Positions 1-5,636 are shown, counted from the stretch's first letter. The stretch: DNA of 7,186 nt from Chloroflexota bacterium (GCA_022574265.1 JACZSI010000091.1:1-7186), one strand, 5' to 3'. Made by a program: numbers and translations. Notes: generated from the letters alone by a model not told the origin.

Positions 1-218
1 GCATGCACCCCAAGGCGGAGAAGCGTGCCGGCCAGCAGAGCGACACCAAGACCATGCACTTCCACATCGGCCGCGTGCCCAGCGCCCGCTCCACCTACAT
101 GTCGGACCAGACCGTCGTGCTCGACGGCGTGCCGTTCTGGGAGAACGGCCGTCCCACGCTCCTCGACGACCCGGAGGTCAGGGCCATGGCCGCCGAGTAC
201 GGCCAGAAGCTGGGATAA
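1..218 (+). CDS. C-terminal end of a probable M29 aminopeptidase-like / NicX-like metalloprotein (5' end outside window)
   Basis: Only the last 71 or so residues are present. The frame is open from the left edge (first full codon at 3) to a TAA at 216-218, so the true start lies outside. The visible tail has a HPKAEK stretch, then D-x-K-T-MHFHIGR, then TVVLDGVPFWENGRP. The order 'NPkA ... D-K ... HIaLG ... vDG ... G' is what I recall at the C-terminus of M29 aminopeptidases and the related 2,5-dihydroxypyridine dioxygenase (NicX) fold, where His and Asp residues in this segment bind the metal. The usual H-x-D after the HIG motif is not obvious: the matching place reads STYMSDQT. Family assignment is therefore tentative, and peptidase versus ring-cleaving dioxygenase cannot be decided. 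The stop lies 2 bp before the next ATG, so the two genes are very likely co-transcribed and translationally coupled. Confidence 0.45.
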   Translation, partial: MHPKAEKRAGQQSDTKTMHFHIGRVPSARSTYMSDQTVVLDGVPFWENGRPTLLDDPEVRAMAAEYGQKLG

Positions 219-220
219 GC

Positions 221-1195
221 ATGAGCAACCTGCGCATGACCATCGCGCTCGACCACTACGAGCGCCACATCCCGTTCATGGACGGCACGGTGCGGCCCAC
301 CGGCATCGACCTCCAGGTGCTGACCATCGGCCAGGACCAGGCGCGCGGCGGAGGCTCCCGGCACGAGCGGATGCTCGCCCACCGCGAGTTCGACGCCTGC
401 GAGCTCTCGCTCGGCTCCTACGTCATGGCCAAGGCCCGCGGCGCCAAGCTCACCGCCATCCCCGTCTTCCCGCGCCGGCTCTTCAGCCAGTCGCAGATGT
501 ACGTGAACACCAACGCCGGCATCCGCGAGCCCAAGGACCTGATCGGCAAGCGCGTGGCCCTGCGGACATTCCAGACCACGCTGTCCATCCTGGCCAAGGG
601 CGACCTGGCCCACGAGTACGACGTGCCGCTGGAGGGACCCACCTGGGTGACGACGAACCCGGAGCCCGTCGCCTTCGATCCGCCGCCCGCCGTGCGCATC
701 GAGAGGCTGGACGAGCGACGGTCGCTGGGCAGCGCCCTGGTCGCCGGCGAGGTCGACGCGTACCTGGCCCCCCGGCCGCCGGTCCCCTTCCTCGAAGGCG
801 CGCCGGAGGTCGGGCGTCTCTTCCCCGATCCCCAGGCGGAGGAGGTCTCCTACTTCGGGCGCAACGGCTTCTACCCCATCATGCACGTCGTCGCCATCAA
901 GCAGGAGATCGCCGAGCGCGACCCCTGGGTGACGACGAGCTTGCTGACGGCGTTCGAAGACGCGAAGCGCGTCTGGACCGCCTATATGGACGACCCCAAC
1001 TGGAGCCGGCTCGCATGGGGCAGGCAGTGGCTCGAAGAAGAGCGACGGCTCCTCGGCCCCGACCCCTGGCCATACGGCGTCGCGGCCAACCGCGGCAACC
1101 TCGAGCGGTTCATCCAATACGAGCACGAGCAGGGCCTCATCCCCGAGCCGCTCACCGTGGAGGACCTGTTCTTCGAGACGATGTGGGAGACGTAA
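221..1195 (+). CDS. 4,5-dihydroxyphthalate decarboxylase-like protein (copy 1)
   Basis: A 324-residue protein of the 4,5-dihydroxyphthalate decarboxylase (Pht5-type) family, which shares the periplasmic-binding-protein type II fold with NMT1/SsuA proteins. Family landmarks in order: RPTGIDL (25-31), FDACELSLGSYVMAKARG (57-74), AIPVFPRRLF (79-88), EPKDLIGKRVAL (103-114), LVAGEVDA (173-180), RLFPDP (199-204), FYPIMHVV (217-224), DPWPYGVAANR (281-291), EHEQGLI (301-307) and VEDLF (313-317). The length matches the usual 320-340. There is no signal peptide or lipobox, which favours a cytosolic enzyme over a transporter binding protein. The ATG follows the upstream stop by 2 bp with only a weak GGGA-type ribosome site, consistent with coupling to the M29/NicX-like gene. 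The real substrate is unknown: many family members sit outside phthalate pathways and are annotated as ABC substrate-binding proteins. A second copy lies at 5642-6655. Confidence 0.8.
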   Translation: MSNLRMTIALDHYERHIPFMDGTVRPTGIDLQVLTIGQDQARGGGSRHERMLAHREFDACELSLGSYVMAKARGAKLTAIPVFPRRLFSQSQMYVNTNAGIREPKDLIGKRVALRTFQTTLSILAKGDLAHEYDVPLEGPTWVTTNPEPVAFDPPPAVRIERLDERRSLGSALVAGEVDAYLAPRPPVPFLEGAPEVGRLFPDPQAEEVSYFGRNGFYPIMHVVAIKQEIAERDPWVTTSLLTAFEDAKRVWTAYMDDPNWSRLAWGRQWLEEERRLLGPDPWPYGVAANRGNLERFIQYEHEQGLIPEPLTVEDLFFETMWET

Positions 1196-1231
1196 CGTGA
1201 CGCGGGGCGCAGAAGGATCCGGCTGCCAGGT

Positions 1232-1281
1232 GTAGGGGCGCAAATTTATTGCGCCCAGGGCGCGATGAATCGCGCCCCTAC
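1232..1281 (+). repeat. Nested palindromic repeat element (REP/MITE-like)
   Basis: A 50-bp intergenic element with perfect 10-bp outer inverted repeats: GTAGGGGCGC (1232-1241) and GCGCCCCTAC (1272-1281). Inside are two adjacent perfect hairpins. Hairpin 1 is GGGCGCAA (1236-1243), loop ATTTA, TTGCGCCC (1249-1256). Hairpin 2 is GGGCGCGAT (1258-1266), 2 nt, ATCGCGCCC (1269-1277). Each hairpin uses one outer arm, so the DNA or RNA can fold either as two hairpins or as one long imperfect stem. There is no T-tract, so it is not a classical terminator. The form matches dispersed REP/BIME-type or small palindromic mobile elements; whether it recurs elsewhere in the genome cannot be seen here. Confidence 0.75.
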
Positions 1282-1315
1282 GTCCGGAGCCGGAGCGAGC
1301 AGCGTAGGCGCAGTC

Positions 1316-1322
1316 AAGGAGG
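1316..1322 (+). promoter_or_regulatory. Ribosome-binding site of the cupin gene
   Basis: AAGGAGG lies 5 nt before the ATG at 1328. It fixes the start there, although the same frame is open upstream to an ATG at 1265 that sits inside the palindromic element and has no such site. Confidence 0.85.
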
Positions 1323-1327
1323 CACCC

Positions 1328-1924
1328 ATGGCGCAGGCAACCAAGGCATACACAGAGCAGCAGTTCATCGAGGACGTGCGCGAGGCCTTCGCGTCCAGCA
1401 GGGACGCGCGGCTCCAGGCCCAGACCATCGCCGACCGCCTGCGCGAGCTGTTCGCCACGGGCTGGCCGCTCTCGAGCGAGAAGCTCGGCAAGGAGAACGG
1501 CACGTACCTGATGCACGCCGACACCGAGCGAGGCCACCCAGACCCCGGCTTCATGGTCATGGCGTACCGCCAGGGCCCGAAGAAGGCCGCACCGCCCTCA
1601 CCGCACGACCACGGCGCCTGCTTCGTGGTCTACGGCGTCGCCGCGGGCTCCAACCTCCAGACCAGATACCGGTGGACGTACGGCGAGGACTCGACCCAGC
1701 CGCCGGTGCTCGAGAAGACGATGGACATCCTCCAGAAGCCCGGCGACGCCGCCTACTTCCTGCCCGGCGAGATCCACAGCACCCAGGGCTCCACGGACGA
1801 GGAGACGGTCTACGTGCGCGTCACCAGCCAGGACCTCGACGGCGCCTGGCGCCACCGCTACCACCTCGGCGACAACAAGACCACGGTGTTCCGCTCAGCG
1901 ACCCAGCCACAGACACCGGTCTAG
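1328..1924 (+). CDS. Cupin protein related to cysteine dioxygenase / thiol dioxygenases
   Basis: A 198-residue single-domain cupin. The first cupin motif is PHDHGACFVVYGVAAGS (92-108), giving an H93-x-H95 metal pair. The second is PGDAAYFLPGEIHS (138-151), with H150 as the probable third ligand. A three-histidine site, a PxHDHG opening and a length near 200 are typical of the cysteine dioxygenase / 3-mercaptopropionate dioxygenase family, which oxidises thiols to sulfinates with Fe(II) and O2. The Ser-His-Tyr outer-sphere triad expected 13-17 residues after the third His is absent: this protein reads VYVRVTS (161-167) there. C98 lies just after the His pair. Substrate is therefore uncertain, and it could be another cupin dioxygenase or a non-enzymatic cupin. 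The start is set by AAGGAGG 5 nt upstream. The gene stands alone behind the palindromic element and ends at a strong terminator. Confidence 0.7.
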   Translation: MAQATKAYTEQQFIEDVREAFASSRDARLQAQTIADRLRELFATGWPLSSEKLGKENGTYLMHADTERGHPDPGFMVMAYRQGPKKAAPPSPHDHGACFVVYGVAAGSNLQTRYRWTYGEDSTQPPVLEKTMDILQKPGDAAYFLPGEIHSTQGSTDEETVYVRVTSQDLDGAWRHRYHLGDNKTTVFRSATQPQTPV

Positions 1925-1950
1925 GCCGGCGGCGCTGGGCGCCACGCGCA

Positions 1951-1989
1951 CGAAGGCCCAGGCGATCCCGCCTGGGCCTTCGTTTTCTT
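1951..1989 (+). terminator. Intrinsic terminator of the cupin gene
   Basis: A perfect 14-bp stem, CGAAGGCCCAGGCG (1951-1964) pairing with 1969-1982, has a 4-nt ATCC loop and is followed by TTTTCTT (1983-1989). It begins 26 bp after the cupin stop. On the opposite strand no T-run follows the stem, so it is oriented for the cupin transcript. It may still help separate that transcript from the convergent CBS gene. Confidence 0.92.
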
Positions 1990-2013
1990 GGAGCAGGTCC
2001 CGGAAGCCGTCCG

Positions 2014-2415
2014 CTAGCTCTGGCTTCCGCCCCCGACGTACACACCGATGAGGGCCGCTTCGAGGATATCGCTCCGTGACACGACGCCGATCAGGTTGCC
2101 GTCGGAGACCACCGGGACGCGGAGGATACGCTCGCGCTCCAATATCGCCATCACCTCGTCGACGGGCGTGTCCGCTTCGACGGTGATGACGTCCCGCGTC
2201 ATCAGCTCGTCCACCGACGTGGCGGCCAGGTCCGTATCCGCCCGCAACGCCCGGACGAGGTCGAACTCGGTCACGATCCCGATCAAGGACTTCTCCGAAT
2301 CGACCACGGGAAGCCCGCTGATCTTGCCCACGGTCATCCGGATGCCCGCGTGAGAGGCCAACGACCCCGATTCGGCCGTGATGACGTGCGTCCACATGAG
2401 ATCTCGAACTTTCAT
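2014..2415 (-). CDS. Two-CBS-domain protein
   Basis: A 133-residue protein made almost wholly of a CBS pair (Bateman module). CBS1 spans about residues 1-57, with GLPVVD (34-39) and LIGIVTEFDL (44-53). CBS2 spans about 66-121, with VPVVSDGNLIGVVSRSDIL (100-118). The T-x-x-D-like motifs TEFD and SRSD are the usual places that contact the ribose of adenine nucleotides such as AMP, ATP or SAM. There is no catalytic or DNA-binding domain, so it probably acts as a small ligand-sensing regulator of an unknown partner. It is cytosolic, with no signal or membrane segment. The ATG start is supported by GAGAGG (2424-2429) with an 8-nt spacer. It is transcribed towards the cupin terminator and divergently from the NHL gene. 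The C-terminal GGGSQS tail is probably disordered. Confidence 0.92.
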   Translation of the reverse strand: MKVRDLMWTHVITAESGSLASHAGIRMTVGKISGLPVVDSEKSLIGIVTEFDLVRALRADTDLAATSVDELMTRDVITVEADTPVDEVMAILERERILRVPVVSDGNLIGVVSRSDILEAALIGVYVGGGSQS

Positions 2416-2562
2416 GGCCGATGCCTCTCTCGGACCGAAGACGTGCTTGGTAGCCCACCGTGTCCCGGAGCCAGTCCCTCTCAGTTTGCGGGCTCGCAGA
2501 CCAACATGTCATGCGTGCTAGCCCTCAACTCGCGCCATGCGGGGGTTCGCCGAGGCCGCGCG

Positions 2563-2571
2563 TGCTATGCT
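2563..2571 (+). promoter_or_regulatory. Possible extended -10 promoter of the NHL-Rieske operon
   Basis: TGCTATGCT reads as an extended -10 element (TGn then TATGCT). It lies 33 bp before the ATG at 2605, in the divergent gap after the CBS gene. No good -35 is visible 16-18 bp upstream, which extended -10 promoters can lack. Transcription would begin near 2578, at the left edge of the palindrome that follows. Confidence 0.4.
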
Positions 2572-2578
2572 CGCCGCG

Positions 2579-2594
2579 CCACGGCCGGCCGTGG
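2579..2594 (+). repeat. Perfect 16-bp palindrome abutting the NHL ribosome-binding site
   Basis: CCACGGCCGGCCGTGG is fully self-complementary and ends 1 nt before the GGAGGA ribosome site (2596-2601) and 10 nt before the ATG. It could be a DNA operator overlapping the start of transcription or a 5'-end hairpin in the leader. Confidence 0.6.
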
Positions 2595-2604
2595 TGGAGG
2601 ACCG

Positions 2605-3498
2605 ATGGTCAGCATCGACGCGGGCGAACGCACCTACGAGCTCGTCCCGGGCTGGGGAGAGCTCAAGCCGAACTGGGTCTGGGGCCTGGTTGGCGACGTC
2701 GCCGTCGACTCGCACGACAACGTGCACGTGTTCACGCGCACCGCAGACCCCCCATGCCGGATCTACGACCGCTCCGGCAAGCTGCTGTACTCCTGGGGCT
2801 ACGGCATCTTCGAGGACGCCCACGGCATCTGCATCGGCCCCGACGACGCGGTCTATCTGACCGACCGTGGGCCGCAGCTCGTGCTCAAGTTCACCGCCGA
2901 GGGGCGCCACGTCTTCACCCTGGGCGATCGCGGGAAGCACTCCGATACCGGCTACACCGAGGAGAGCCCCACCGTGAAGCACGCGGGCCCTCCGTTCCAT
3001 CACCCCACCAACGTCGCCCTCTCGCCCAACGGGGAGTTCTACGTTTCGGACGGCTACCGCAACTGCCGCATCCACAAGTACAGCGCCGACGGCACGCTCC
3101 TGTTCTCGTGGGGCGAGCCGGGCGACGGTCCCGGCCAGTTCAACCTCGTCCACGCCGTCTGGGAGCACAAGGGCAAGGTCTACGTCTGCGACCGCGCCAA
3201 CAACCGCATCCAGATCTTCACCCCGAAGGGCGAGCATCTCGAGACGTGGCCCGGCTTCGAGCGCCCCTGCAAGCTCTACATCGACAGCGAAGACGTCATC
3301 TACGTGGCGGAGCTCGGCGCTCGCGTGAGCATCCTCGACCTCCAGGGCAACGTGCTCTGGCGGTGGGGTGGGGAGGCCAGCCACGACCCCGGCAAGTTCA
3401 CCGCGCCGCACGGGATCTACGTCGATTCGCAAGGCGCGATGTACGTCTCCGAGGTACTCGAGGGCGCGCGGCTCCAGAAGTTCGTTCGGACGCGCTAG
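2605..3498 (+). CDS. NHL-repeat beta-propeller protein (peptidyl-amidating-lyase-like)
   Basis: A 297-residue protein built from about six NHL-type blades. The repeat unit is H/P-x-G/N-[IV]-[AY]-[LV] ... G-x-[FV]-Y-V-[ST]-D ... R-[IV]-x-[KI]-[FY] ... G ... W-G. Clear copies start near residues 30, 73, 133, 183, 222 and 269. Histidines at 73 (DAHGI), 133 (HHPTN), 183 (LVHAV) and 269 (APHGI) recur at equivalent places that would line the central channel, as the metal ligands do in peptidylglycine alpha-amidating lyase. No signal peptide is seen, so it appears cytosolic. The ATG is chosen because GGAGGA (2596-2601) lies just upstream and the NHL homology begins soon after. The same frame is open further upstream but without a ribosome site or recognisable domain. 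It sits 18 bp before the Rieske gene, so a shared pathway is likely. It may be a lyase or hydrolase, or a scaffold; the reaction is unknown. Confidence 0.8.
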   Translation: MVSIDAGERTYELVPGWGELKPNWVWGLVGDVAVDSHDNVHVFTRTADPPCRIYDRSGKLLYSWGYGIFEDAHGICIGPDDAVYLTDRGPQLVLKFTAEGRHVFTLGDRGKHSDTGYTEESPTVKHAGPPFHHPTNVALSPNGEFYVSDGYRNCRIHKYSADGTLLFSWGEPGDGPGQFNLVHAVWEHKGKVYVCDRANNRIQIFTPKGEHLETWPGFERPCKLYIDSEDVIYVAELGARVSILDLQGNVLWRWGGEASHDPGKFTAPHGIYVDSQGAMYVSEVLEGARLQKFVRTR

Positions 3499-3516
3499 GC
3501 GAGAGAGGAGGATCAG

Positions 3517-4680
3517 ATGCTCACCGAAGAGAGGAACCGGCGGATGACCGAGACGGGGCCTGGAACCCCGGGAGGCGACTTCCTCCGGCGGTACTGGTTC
3601 CCCATCGCCGCGGTCTCGGAGCTCGACAAAGAGCCGGTCCAGCCCATCCGGCTCCTGGGGGAGAGCCTCACGCTGTTCCGGAGCCTGAAGGGCGGCCTCG
3701 GGCTGATCGCCGAGCGTTGCGCCCACCGGCTCCTCCCGCTGATGTACGGCATCCCGCATGAGTCCGGCCTGCGATGCGCCTATCACGGCTGGATCTACGA
3801 CACGGAAGGCACGGTCGTGGAGAGGCCATTCGAGCCGACCTGCCCGCCCCTCAAGGTCACCTCGTACCCGGTTGAGGCGCTCGGAGGGCTCGTTTTCGCC
3901 TACCTGGGTCCCGAGCCCCGTCCGCTCCTGCCCCGGTGGGAGGCATTCATCCGGGACGACTTGGACAGGAAGATGAGCTTCACCCCCCTGCCGTGCAACT
4001 ACGTCCAGTGCATGGACAACTCGATGGACCCCGTCCACTTCGAGTACCTGCACGGCCACTACGGCAACTACCTCCTGGGGCTCCGGGACGAGCCGCCCGC
4101 CTTCAACACCGCCTCGGCGCACGTCAAGATCGATTTCGACGTGGCCGACCACGGCTTGATCTACAAGCGCCGCCTCCTCACGGGGGAGAGCGAGGACGGC
4201 GACGACTGGACGATCGGCCACCCCATCGTGTTCCCGTACATGCTGGCGAGTCCGACCGGAAGCCTCGGTTTCCAGATCCGTGTCCCGGTCGACGACACGC
4301 ATACCATGCACATCAACTACACGACCTCCCAGCCGAAGGAGTCCGGCAACCCAACGGAAGTCATCGAGCACACCGAGCTCGAGGTCGACTCCTGGGGACG
4401 CGTCAACCGTTCCGCGGGCATCGTGGTCCCTCAGGACATGATGGCATGGGTCGGGCAGGGGCCCGTCATGGACCGGACCAAGGAGTATCTCGCGACGTCC
4501 GACAAGGGCGTCGTCCTCTACCACAAGCTCCTGCTCGACAACATCGACAAGGTCGGGCGGGGAGAGGACCCCTTCGGCGTGATCCGCGACGGAGCGAAGA
4601 ACGAGATGCTCGAGATCAAGAAGACGACCACCGAGCGAGAGGGCTTCAACATCCCAGGCGCGCTTCGCGGCCGGGCCTAA
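3517..4680 (+). CDS. Rieske [2Fe-2S] non-haem iron oxygenase, alpha (oxygenase) subunit, phthalate-dioxygenase type
   Basis: A 387-residue protein with an N-terminal Rieske domain, in which C68-A-H70 and C87-AY-H90 hold the [2Fe-2S] cluster. The C-terminal catalytic domain carries D171-PV-H174-FEYL-H179. H174 and H179 are probable mononuclear Fe(II) ligands, and D171 is the conserved aspartate that bridges electron transfer between subunits. The likely third ligand is the Asp in VPQD (D307), ahead of QGPVMDR and KEYLATSD, a pattern typical of the phthalate 4,5-dioxygenase-like group. Such enzymes hydroxylate or O/N-demethylate aromatic and heterocyclic acids using electrons from a separate reductase. 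No reductase or ferredoxin gene is in the window. AGGAGG (3506-3511) with a 5-nt spacer sets the ATG. The gene follows the NHL gene by 18 bp, and its stop converges on the receiver gene with a 22-bp gap and no clear terminator. The substrate cannot be told from sequence. Confidence 0.92.
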   Translation: MLTEERNRRMTETGPGTPGGDFLRRYWFPIAAVSELDKEPVQPIRLLGESLTLFRSLKGGLGLIAERCAHRLLPLMYGIPHESGLRCAYHGWIYDTEGTVVERPFEPTCPPLKVTSYPVEALGGLVFAYLGPEPRPLLPRWEAFIRDDLDRKMSFTPLPCNYVQCMDNSMDPVHFEYLHGHYGNYLLGLRDEPPAFNTASAHVKIDFDVADHGLIYKRRLLTGESEDGDDWTIGHPIVFPYMLASPTGSLGFQIRVPVDDTHTMHINYTTSQPKESGNPTEVIEHTELEVDSWGRVNRSAGIVVPQDMMAWVGQGPVMDRTKEYLATSDKGVVLYHKLLLDNIDKVGRGEDPFGVIRDGAKNEMLEIKKTTTEREGFNIPGALRGRA

Positions 4681-4702
4681 CGGCTCGCGGGCGGAGCGGC
4701 GC

Positions 4703-5116
4703 CTAGGCCGCTCGGGATATCGCGACGGCGTTGGCCACGGCCTTGTTGATGATTTCGAGGCTGAACGGCTTCGGGATGTAGTCCACCGCGCCGAAACGGA
4801 TCGCCTTCTCCTGGACCTCGGGACCGTGGTTGCCCGTGATGACGACCACCTGGCACGACTCGTGCGTCTCCTTGGCGAAGCGCAGCACGTCGATCCCGTT
4901 CAGACGCCCCGGTATCAGGTAGTCGGTGACGACGACTTCGAACGCCCCCTGCTCCAGGAGAAGCTTGGCCTCGTCGCCGTCACACGCGACCGTCACCTCG
5001 TAGCCCTGTGGCGTCAGGATGGCCGCCAACAGGTTTCGGATGCTGGCCTCGTCGTCGACGACGAGCACCCGGGCCGGTCTGTGACCGGCGATGTCGATCA
5101 GTGTCGGCGCGACCAC
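4703..5116 (-). CDS. Stand-alone response regulator receiver (CheY-like) protein
   Basis: A 137-residue receiver domain with no output domain. After a 15-residue leader come VLVVDDE (17-23; the acidic pair D21/D22), the phosphoacceptor D65 in VVVTDYLIPG, T94 in VVITG and K116 in the IPKPF motif. All residues for phosphorylation and Mg2+ binding are present. It probably receives phosphate from an unlinked histidine kinase and acts by protein contact. The start is a GTG at 5116: a stop codon lies directly before it in frame and no ATG occurs before the domain. A G6 run (5125-5130) 8 nt upstream is a loose ribosome site. TATGTT (5153-5148 on the minus strand) is a possible -10, without a clear -35. 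It could instead be co-transcribed with the DUF5679 gene 125 bp upstream. Confidence 0.92.
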   Translation of the reverse strand: MVAPTLIDIAGHRPARVLVVDDEASIRNLLAAILTPQGYEVTVACDGDEAKLLLEQGAFEVVVTDYLIPGRLNGIDVLRFAKETHESCQVVVITGNHGPEVQEKAIRFGAVDYIPKPFSLEIINKAVANAVAISRAA

Positions 5117-5182
5117 CTACGTGTCCCCCCTGCCTGCGGCTTCCGCTAACATAACGGCCCGCGTCGGCAGCCGCTGGGGTGT

Positions 5183-5207
5183 TGCCCCCCCTTTGCGAGT
5201 GGGGGCA
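5183..5207. repeat. Inverted repeat in the receiver/DUF5679 gap
   Basis: TGCCCCC (5183-5189) pairs with GGGGGCA (5201-5207) around an 11-nt loop. No T-run follows on either strand, so it is not a typical intrinsic terminator. Confidence 0.5.
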
Positions 5208-5216
5208 GACACGCAC

Positions 5217-5237
5217 CGCGCCCCCGTCGGGGGCGCG
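5217..5237. repeat. GC-only hairpin just after the DUF5679 stop
   Basis: A 9-bp perfect stem, CGCGCCCCC (5217-5225) with GGGGGCGCG (5229-5237), has a 3-nt GTC loop. It begins 4 bp past the DUF5679 stop codon in the direction of transcription. There is no T-tract, so it may stabilise the mRNA 3' end or weaken read-through into the receiver gene rather than terminate outright. Confidence 0.6.
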
Positions 5238-5241
5238 CGAC

Positions 5242-5394
5242 CTAGATCGTGGCCTTACCGATCTTGTACATGCCGGTCCCGCACACGGGGCACGTCCCCC
5301 GGGTCGCGGGACGTCCGTTCTTCATGGTGATTGCCTGGGCGTCCTTGATGTCCCGCTTGTCCTTGCACTTCACACAATAGCCGTTCACTGCCAT
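5242..5394 (-). CDS. Small zinc-ribbon protein, DUF5679 type
   Basis: A 50-residue protein with two C-x-x-C knuckles, C7-VK-C10 and C35-PV-C38, that should bind one zinc. The central ITMKNGRPATRGTCPVCG stretch and the closing MYKIGKA match what I recall of the DUF5679 family, whose function is unknown. The start is the ATG at 5394, because AAGGAG (5404-5409) lies 9 nt before it. The ATG at 5403 abuts the same site with no spacer and would add only MRT. Homology also begins at GYCVKC, so the longer open frame upstream is not coding. It is basic overall and has no membrane segment, so it is cytosolic, perhaps binding nucleic acid or a protein. It lies upstream of the receiver gene on the same strand and divergent from the second decarboxylase-like gene. 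Confidence 0.88.
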   Translation of the reverse strand: MAVNGYCVKCKDKRDIKDAQAITMKNGRPATRGTCPVCGTGMYKIGKATI

Positions 5395-5403
5395 CGTTCT
5401 CAT

Positions 5404-5409
5404 CTCCTT
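5404..5409 (-). promoter_or_regulatory. Ribosome-binding site of the DUF5679 gene
   Basis: AAGGAG on the minus strand lies 9 nt before the ATG at 5394 and immediately before the ATG at 5403. The spacing supports the 50-residue product. Confidence 0.8.
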
Positions 5410-5556
5410 GTGCTTCGAGCGTGCTTGTCGGCTGCGGACCAGAGTCTTCAAGCGTTCGGGCGCGCGCGTGAGCAGCCCGCCCGAGGCGCGTTTGCGCCGC
5501 CTTGACCCCAAGACTATAGTCGAGCTAGCTCCGCGGCAACACCGTTCAGGCGCACG

Positions 5557-5593
5557 GAACGAGCCGATCCGTGCTCGTTCTCAGCCCTCGTTC
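5557..5593. promoter_or_regulatory. Dyad plus direct repeat, candidate operator in the divergent gap
   Basis: GAACGAGC (5557-5564) and GCTCGTTC (5573-5580) form a perfect 8-bp inverted repeat with an 8-nt centre. A further direct copy, CTCGTTC, follows at 5587-5593, 13 bp from the previous one. The group ends 48 bp before the decarboxylase-like ATG. The 247-bp gap 5395-5641 also contains a palindromic GACTATAGTC (5512-5521), which could hold a TATAGT -10 on either strand but without a convincing -35. No regulator gene is adjacent. Confidence 0.45.
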
Positions 5594-5630
5594 CTGCGGC
5601 GCCTGGCGCTTCTAGCACCCAAGAGCCACC

Positions 5631-5636
5631 GGAGGA
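5631..5636 (+). promoter_or_regulatory. Ribosome-binding site of the second decarboxylase-like gene
   Basis: GGAGGA ends 5 nt before the ATG at 5642. It decides this start over an ATG at 5408 in the same open frame, which would add 78 arginine-rich residues of no recognisable family. Confidence 0.85.

Noticed and set aside
95..1537. A 480-codon minus-strand open frame opposite the first decarboxylase-like gene and the cupin
   Set aside because: It runs across two real genes and the palindromic element, has no domain, and is a GC-rich shadow.
2001..2029. Inverted repeat CGGAAGCC/GGCTTCCG around the CBS stop codon as a terminator
   Set aside because: It has an 8-bp stem with a 13-nt loop that includes coding sequence, and no T-run on the minus strand.
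2518..4524. A 668-codon open frame on the minus strand opposite the NHL and Rieske genes
   Set aside because: It is antisense to two genes with clear domains and ribosome sites. Its translation is low-complexity (rich in V, E, L, R, G) with no recognisable motif. Such frames are common in GC-rich DNA.
5484..5500. Small hairpin GGCGC-GTTT-GCGCC in the divergent gap
   Set aside because: The stem is only 5 bp with no T-tract or nearby signal. It is expected by chance in this base composition.
5502..5520. TTGACC and TATAGT as a sigma-70 promoter pair
   Set aside because: The two hexamers are only 7 bp apart, far from the 16-18 bp needed.
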